Shown here: positions 4,972 through 8,687 of the stretch, piece after piece
Layout of the letters: each line of letters opens with the position of its first letter
Position numbering within the stretch: position 1 is the stretch's first letter
DNA from: Candidatus Zixiibacteriota bacterium
GTDB lineage: Bacteria; Zixibacteria; MSB-5A5; GN15; FEB-12
DNA length: 8,687 bases
Reading direction: 5' to 3'
NCBI GenBank assembly: GCA_003641345.1
Contig: QNAD01000064.1
Location: 1 to 8,687 of the forward strand
Program-made: the position numbers and the translations under genes
The notes under the pieces: model-generated
What the model was told of the DNA's origin: nothing
The model's database searches: none
What the model saw: the letters and a program-made list of their open reading frames with translations, nothing else

Positions 4972-6885
4972 TTAACCCTTATCATCATAAAATTCAAATC
5001 TGGTATTGTCCTGTCCCTTTTTTGCTTCTTCATGAGACGGATCACATTTCAAAACTTTACCATACCAGTTAAACGCATTTTTAAATTCTTCATTAGCATC
5101 TTGCTTAGTAGCAACTTTATCTGCCGCATAAAGATGATAACATTGTGCAATCCATAACACTAATTCGACATTGTCACATTTAGATTCTTTACATGCGTAT
5201 GCTTCTTTAAGGTATTTCAGAGCTCTTGGGAAATTCTTTTCACAGACTCCTCCAAAATACGAAAAACCAATAGCCGTTTTAGCATCGCAGTTATCAGGTT
5301 CTAATTCTAAAAGTTTTTTGTACCACTTAATACCGTTAGTACAATCTCCCATCGTACGAAGATAAGTATCAGCAATAAGCAATATTATCTTATTATCATT
5401 AGGATAAAAAGATAAATACTGTTGCATATAATCTATTGCTAATTCATAATAGTTTACATCATCAACAACTTCTTCCGTAATCTCATCTTCAAGCTCTAAA
5501 GCATCCCCTTCAGAGTCACTATTGGCAATACTCAAAGCACATGAAGAGGCGTTTTTCAATATCGCCACTGAAGTTGAATCAATTCCAATTTCTATTCTTT
5601 TCTGATAATAAGTAATTGCCTGTTTATAACTGCGAAGATTATGATAAGCAAAAGCTATACTTTGTAATAATCTTTTCTGGTCAGGATTAGCATCTAATGA
5701 TTTGCCATAATAATGAGTCGCTTTGCTAAAATCTTTGTTTTCTTTTCGGTAATAGTAAGTATCACCTAACATGCGATAGAGTTCTTCATCCCTGATACTG
5801 TTTCTATAGTTTTCATCCTGTTCGCTAACCCATTCAATATGCTTTAAAAGCATTTCCGAAGCTTTCTCATATTGCCTGGAACCCCATAGTGATTTACCAT
5901 AATAAAAATAAATATCTCTGGCTTCATAAGGAATACTGATAACCTTATCAAAATAGTCAGCAGCATCTTCGAACCCATAAATATTCACATATGACATCGC
6001 CAATTCAAAATAAACTCTGACATGCTGAGAATCTGGCTGAATATTTGAAAGTTCAATAAACCTCTTGTAAGATCCTATTGTTTCTCTGAAACGATTCTTG
6101 CGTTCATCACGGGAACGTGATGACATTGCCGCCTTAAAATAAATTCCACCGGCACGGTTCCATGCTTGGGCATGAGTACTGTCTTTCTTTAAAACGACTC
6201 TCAATTTTTCCAAAGCACAATTATAATCTTTCATCTCCAAACATGCTTCCGCCCAATGATAATAAACTTCTTTCGAAGCGGTATCAACAGCCAATGCTTT
6301 TTTATATTCGCTTATCGCTAATGATGGAATACCTTGATAGAAATTAGCATCACCAAGATTTATATGATATTCCGCTTTGACACTATTGGAAAGTTCATCT
6401 TCGCTTATAAGAGCCTCGCGAAAAGCACGGTCAGCATTCTGGTAATCCTTTTTTTTCATCAGAATCAAACCAATACCATTTTGAAACATATGCTTGGTAT
6501 CTTTTTTAGCTTTCTTTAGCCCCTTCTTAAAAATCTTCTCAGCTTCATCAATATTACCAAGATTATAATTACTTAATCCTAAATAATACTGTGATTCAAA
6601 ATGTTTGCTTTTCTTATCAACCGACAAAGCAAAATTCTCTTTTGCTTTGTCAAAATTTTCTTTATTAAAATATATCTGGCCTAAAATATAATAATAATAA
6701 TAATAACCGTCATCAATTTCTATCTCAGCGTTAAGCGATTCAATTGCTTTTGTTGTATCTCCTGATTTTAATGCTGTTACTATTTCTTCTTTTAATGTCT
6801 GCGATGATAAATCAGTTGATGTAAAAAATACAAAAACAGTAATTAAAACTATCAACAACAATGAATTAGAATAAAAATTTCTCAA
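4972..6885 (-). CDS. Secreted TPR-repeat protein, first gene of the exb-tonB operon
   Basis: This is a probable periplasmic scaffold of 637 residues. A signal peptide or uncleaved anchor covers 1-29 (hydrophobic LLLIVLITVFVFF at 9-21). The rest is about 12-14 tetratricopeptide units from residue 60 onward, for example ILGQIYFNKENFDKAKENF (67-85), YLGLSNYNLGNIDEAEKIF (101-119), GDANFYQGIPSLAISEYKKAL (178-198) and IADTYLRTMGDCTNGIKWYK (504-523). An acidic linker (456-476) interrupts the array. Seven of its ten cysteines fall within 515-614, which could form disulfides in the periplasm. A run of six tyrosines (61-66) is encoded by a TAA-triplet microsatellite (plus-strand reading). The start is TTG at 6885, with GAGG seven bases upstream; an ATG near that site is out of frame. 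TPR proteins also accompany some TonB2 systems, so a role in assembling or gating the motor or receptors is likely but inferred. Confidence 0.9.
   Translation of the reverse strand: MRNFYSNSLLLIVLITVFVFFTSTDLSSQTLKEEIVTALKSGDTTKAIESLNAEIEIDDGYYYYYYILGQIYFNKENFDKAKENFALSVDKKSKHFESQYYLGLSNYNLGNIDEAEKIFKKGLKKAKKDTKHMFQNGIGLILMKKKDYQNADRAFREALISEDELSNSVKAEYHINLGDANFYQGIPSLAISEYKKALAVDTASKEVYYHWAEACLEMKDYNCALEKLRVVLKKDSTHAQAWNRAGGIYFKAAMSSRSRDERKNRFRETIGSYKRFIELSNIQPDSQHVRVYFELAMSYVNIYGFEDAADYFDKVISIPYEARDIYFYYGKSLWGSRQYEKASEMLLKHIEWVSEQDENYRNSIRDEELYRMLGDTYYYRKENKDFSKATHYYGKSLDANPDQKRLLQSIAFAYHNLRSYKQAITYYQKRIEIGIDSTSVAILKNASSCALSIANSDSEGDALELEDEITEEVVDDVNYYELAIDYMQQYLSFYPNDNKIILLIADTYLRTMGDCTNGIKWYKKLLELEPDNCDAKTAIGFSYFGGVCEKNFPRALKYLKEAYACKESKCDNVELVLWIAQCYHLYAADKVATKQDANEEFKNAFNWYGKVLKCDPSHEEAKKGQDNTRFEFYDDKG
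6689..6706. repeat. Trinucleotide microsatellite (TAA)6 inside the TPR gene
   Basis: Six perfect TAA units on the plus strand encode Tyr61-Tyr66 of the TPR protein on the minus strand. Slippage would add or remove tyrosines without breaking the frame. Confidence 0.85.
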
Positions 6886-6896
6886 AACAAAACCTC
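6883..6896 (-). promoter_or_regulatory. Ribosome binding site supporting the TTG start of the TPR gene
   Basis: On the minus strand GAGG (6896-6893) precedes TTG (6885-6883) with a 7-base spacer. Starting here gives a complete signal peptide; the nearby ATG at 6898 is in another frame and soon meets a stop. Confidence 0.65.
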
Positions 6897-6952
6897 ATAA
6901 TTATTTTCTACAGGTTAGCCAAAATAATGTTAAATCGCTCAAAGTCAAGTAA

Positions 6953-7198
6953 TTATTTAAAGCAATTCAATAAAGCAAAAGCCCTTATTGCTACTCGTTT
7001 AATGGCTTTTAACTCTGAGATAAAAACAAACAAGTACACAACTCCCCAAAATGTCAAAATCACTTTAATTGTCGGTGACAAAAACTGTCCTAAGAACAGA
7101 TGTATATAAATCAATGTCAGGAAAATTATTATTAACGTCCCAACCTGGAAAAAACCTGTCCAGAACTTCATCTGTCTCTCTCTTTGAGTATTATACAA
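6953..7198 (-). CDS. Small two-helix membrane protein of unknown function
   Basis: I do not recognise a family. The 81 residues contain two hydrophobic segments, about 17-35 (VGTLIIIFLTLIYIHLFLG) and 42-62 (PTIKVILTFWGVVYLFVFISE), followed by a basic C-terminus (KAIKRVAIRA). By the positive-inside rule both ends would be cytoplasmic. The best start is TTG at 7198, because GGGAGG lies six bases upstream; starting at the later ATG (7171) would give 72 residues behind a weaker GAGAGA. The stop lies 67 bp before the TPR gene, in the same direction, so it may be the first gene of that operon. The overlapping plus-strand frame has no membrane or family character. Small size and lack of homology leave moderate confidence. 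Confidence 0.55.
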   Translation of the reverse strand: MYNTQRERQMKFWTGFFQVGTLIIIFLTLIYIHLFLGQFLSPTIKVILTFWGVVYLFVFISELKAIKRVAIRAFALLNCFK

Positions 7199-7210
7199 GC
7201 TAAACCTCCC
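7196..7210 (-). promoter_or_regulatory. Strong ribosome binding site before the TTG start of the small membrane protein
   Basis: GGGAGG (minus, 7210-7205), a 6-base spacer and TTG (7198-7196). This is one of the strongest Shine-Dalgarno matches in the window and argues that the small reading frame is translated. Confidence 0.6.
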
Positions 7211-7354
7211 AATCTTCCTAATTCATTCAATAAAAAGAAGTGTCAATTTTTATGCCAACAATGCCTTTGGCTACAGCTAAATACTTATATTGTTAATAGT
7301 CAATACGATACAACTAATCAGCAATCATAAGATATTGGAATTATAATTTAATTC

Positions 7355-7375
7355 TCGCAGGAACTGCGATTTTTT
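7355..7375 (+). terminator. Terminator-like hairpin pointing along the plus strand
   Basis: TCGCAG (7355-7360), loop GAA and CTGCGA (7364-7369) are followed by six T (7370-7375). This is a small but classical intrinsic terminator for plus-strand transcription. No plus-strand gene is seen upstream, and on the minus strand no T-run follows. It may end a small or antisense RNA, or be a chance palindrome. Confidence 0.4.
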
Positions 7376-7430
7376 AGCAGATACCATATTTAGAAATACT
7401 TATGATGTTGTTATTCATTTGGTTAGTGAG

Positions 7431-7448
7431 TTCGTAGTGAGATACGAA
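7431..7448 (-). other. Hairpin directly downstream of the triple-module gene
   Basis: TTCGTA (7431-7436) and TACGAA (7443-7448) form a perfect 6-bp stem with a 6-base loop, starting four bases past the stop codon on the minus strand. No T-run follows, so it is at best an mRNA 3'-end hairpin rather than an intrinsic terminator. Confidence 0.35.
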
Positions 7449-7451
7449 GAA

Positions 7452-8546
7452 TTAGAACCAAAGATAATTAATTAAAACAGACCCTTGACCGTCTAACACG
7501 AATTTAATCAATCCGTTATATTCGACTCGATTATTTTCAAAATCAATAGCTGGATACATTTTCATATTTTTTGATATTTTAAGTATAATTGAGCGGATTT
7601 TTTTATTTTTAGTACCAATATTTTTAATTCTTAGTTTTCCGGATCGGTCAATATTTACCATACATATTGTAGAATCATAATAACTTCTTACTAAATTAAT
7701 AGCAGTAATTTTCTCCGGCGGGTAAAATGCAGGAACAGGAGGCGACAATAACCCTAAAGTATCAATTAGATTTCTTACTTTTATTCTATCAAAAAGATTT
7801 TCATCTGATTCAGATCCAAGTTTCCAATTTTTTGTTGGATAACTTAAATACGGGAAAAAAGAAATAAGAACGTAATTTTCTGATTCAACTTGAACATCTT
7901 GAATTTTCATTGGAGAAAAATCAGACCATTGAACCGCAGATTGAATCTGCAAGTTAAAACTTGGTAAGTCTGACCGTAATATTTTAGATTCTATAAGCTT
8001 TCCATTTGCATCAATATTAGCTTGAAGAATCATATATTGATAATTATTTGTACTATCATTAATTTCAATATCCGAAAAGTAAGAAGGAAAAGATTTAATA
8101 TAAGGGAAATTATATTTATTTGCTTTAAATGATTCCAAATACAATTTAGTATCTCTAAAGTAAAAACTATCAATTGGAAAAATAATATCGGGGATAGGGT
8201 TGTCGTACATAAATCTTAAAAGGATAATAATTTTAAAATCTTTTTTCTTGCCTTCAATCTTAGCCGGTTCAAATTTAATTTTTTTTATATTTGTTTCATA
8301 ATATTGGACAAAAAGAGAATCCGATTTATTTACAGGAAGAATATCTTCCACCTTCCCTTTTTTATCAATCGTGAGCTGTACTGCTATATCTCTTATATAA
8401 TTATTGAATGGAGGATTTTTTTCAGGGCGTTCCAACTTAGCCTCTTTTAATATTGGCAATTGGACATTATAGGTCTGAGGAATTTGATTTTCTGAAGCTA
8501 AAATTGTCCCACACAAAAATAACAATATAAAAAATATTTTTTTCAT
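7452..8546 (-). CDS. Secreted protein with three TonB-C-terminal-like modules
   Basis: No known named family is recognised. The 364 residues begin with a signal peptide (KKIFFILLFLCGTILA; likely cut near 17/18; Cys12 does not sit in a good lipobox). The rest looks like three diverged copies of one beta-alpha-beta module. Their landmark strand-turns are IDKKGK (60-65), IDANGK (178-183) and IDRSGK (299-304), each followed exactly 32 residues later by an aromatic-x-Pro or aromatic-Pro site: FEPAKIEGKK (92), FSPMKIQDVQ (210) and YPAIDFENNR (331). The same landmarks occur in the window's TonB as VNEEGE and, 33 residues on, FKPGIQNGR. It differs from TonB in having no membrane helix after the signal peptide and no long proline linker. 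The ATG follows GAGG with an ample spacer. The coding sequence appears more AT-rich than the exb genes. It could be a periplasmic partner or competitor in TonB signalling; that is inference. Confidence 0.8.
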   Translation of the reverse strand: MKKIFFILLFLCGTILASENQIPQTYNVQLPILKEAKLERPEKNPPFNNYIRDIAVQLTIDKKGKVEDILPVNKSDSLFVQYYETNIKKIKFEPAKIEGKKKDFKIIILLRFMYDNPIPDIIFPIDSFYFRDTKLYLESFKANKYNFPYIKSFPSYFSDIEINDSTNNYQYMILQANIDANGKLIESKILRSDLPSFNLQIQSAVQWSDFSPMKIQDVQVESENYVLISFFPYLSYPTKNWKLGSESDENLFDRIKVRNLIDTLGLLSPPVPAFYPPEKITAINLVRSYYDSTICMVNIDRSGKLRIKNIGTKNKKIRSIILKISKNMKMYPAIDFENNRVEYNGLIKFVLDGQGSVLINYLWF

Positions 8547-8687
8547 TAACTTACCTCAAAATCATATTCAAAAACAGACAAGTCTTATACACATAAATTA
8601 CTTTCGTTAAACATTTCAATAAAAATAATTGACTATAATCACTTTCTCCACAAAAAACCCACTGCAAGGGACTTGTTGAAGAACCCC
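8547..8687. other. Upstream region of the triple-module gene
   Basis: This is AT-rich non-coding DNA. On the minus strand GAGGT (ribosome site) lies just before the ATG. A weak promoter-like pair, TTGAAA (8619-8614), a 17-base spacer and TTATGT, is present but poor in its second box. The last 40 bases are less AT-rich and may belong to the end of a neighbouring gene or its terminator; nothing definite can be read. Confidence 0.3.

Larger units (their letters stand above)
7199..7451. other. Non-coding region between the secreted triple-module gene and the small membrane protein
   Basis: No coding frame is supported here. The region holds two hairpins (7355-7375 and 7431-7448) and, on the minus strand, a possible weak promoter: TTGTAT (7313-7308), an 18-base spacer and TATAAG (7289-7284). 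A perfect TTGACA lies at 7246-7241 but has no good partner box. Transcription of the operon downstream could start here, but none of these sites is strong enough to call. Confidence 0.4.

Noticed and set aside
5171..6519. Three short plus-strand open frames
   Set aside because: All lie opposite the TPR gene and have no ribosome site or recognisable domain.
6922..6948. TTGACT with TTATTT on the minus strand upstream of the TPR gene
   Set aside because: The spacer is only 15 bases and the second box is poor, so I do not call a promoter.
6927..7109. Plus-strand 60-codon frame opposite the small membrane protein
   Set aside because: It has no convincing Shine-Dalgarno and a low-complexity hydrophilic translation, whereas the minus frame has two clear membrane segments and a strong ribosome site.
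7190..7195. Perfect TATAAT on the minus strand
   Set aside because: It lies inside the first codons of the small membrane protein if the TTG start is used, and no -35 box at 16-18 bases is present.
8651..8678. Possible terminator on the minus strand near the window end (six T after a GC-rich patch)
   Set aside because: Only a 3-bp CCC/GGG stem, or a competing 4-bp CAAG/CTTG one, can form; too weak to call.
1..8687. Search by eye for tRNA, rRNA, CRISPR, IS ends and phage genes
   Set aside because: No cloverleaf, regularly spaced repeat array, transposase motif or long terminal inverted repeat was found.

Overview
The window is an AT-rich bacterial segment in which every convincing gene lies on the minus strand. 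A TonB/ExbB/ExbD machinery, a signal-peptide TPR protein and a secreted TonB-domain protein indicate a diderm (Gram-negative) organism. ExbB with an extra N-terminal hydrophobic segment, two tandem ExbD paralogues and an attached TPR protein recall operons of the Fibrobacteres-Chlorobi-Bacteroidetes group and nearby candidate phyla. This placement is inference; nothing here fixes the phylum.

Layout, read in the direction of transcription (high to low coordinates): (1) 8546-7452, a secreted 364-residue protein of no recognised family, in which I see three copies of a TonB-C-terminal-like beta module. (2) 7451-7199, a 253-bp non-coding stretch with two small hairpins and only weak promoter-like sequences. 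(3) 7198-6953, a small two-helix membrane protein read from a TTG start behind a strong Shine-Dalgarno. (4) 6885-1260, a tight operon: periplasmic TPR protein, an unrecognised four-helix membrane protein with a long acidic loop, exbB, exbD (short), exbD (long), tonB. Gaps are 25, 23, 3 and 77 bp, and the last pair overlaps by one base (TAATG). Two terminator-like hairpins end the operon. (5) 1204-948, a non-coding stretch with a degenerate direct repeat. (6) 947 to the window start, the first 315 codons of the carboxyltransferase (beta) subunit of 3-methylcrotonyl-CoA carboxylase; the gene runs off the window.

Functional reading: ExbB with two ExbD proteins should form a proton-driven inner-membrane motor, and TonB would carry its work across the periplasm to outer-membrane receptors, none of which is encoded here. 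The TPR protein and the four-helix protein are bound into the same operon by spacing and order, so they are probably accessory parts of the same machine. TPR proteins also accompany the TonB2 systems of Vibrio and Shewanella relatives. The upstream triple TonB-like-module protein may be functionally linked, because it repeats the fold at the tip of TonB but has no membrane anchor of the TonB kind. The mcc gene belongs to leucine/isovalerate breakdown and appears to be a separate transcription unit behind the terminators.

The most interesting candidates are the soluble triple-module protein, the unrecognised four-helix protein inside the motor operon, and the stem-loop just upstream of the second exbD. 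No tRNA, rRNA, CRISPR array, insertion sequence or phage gene was seen.
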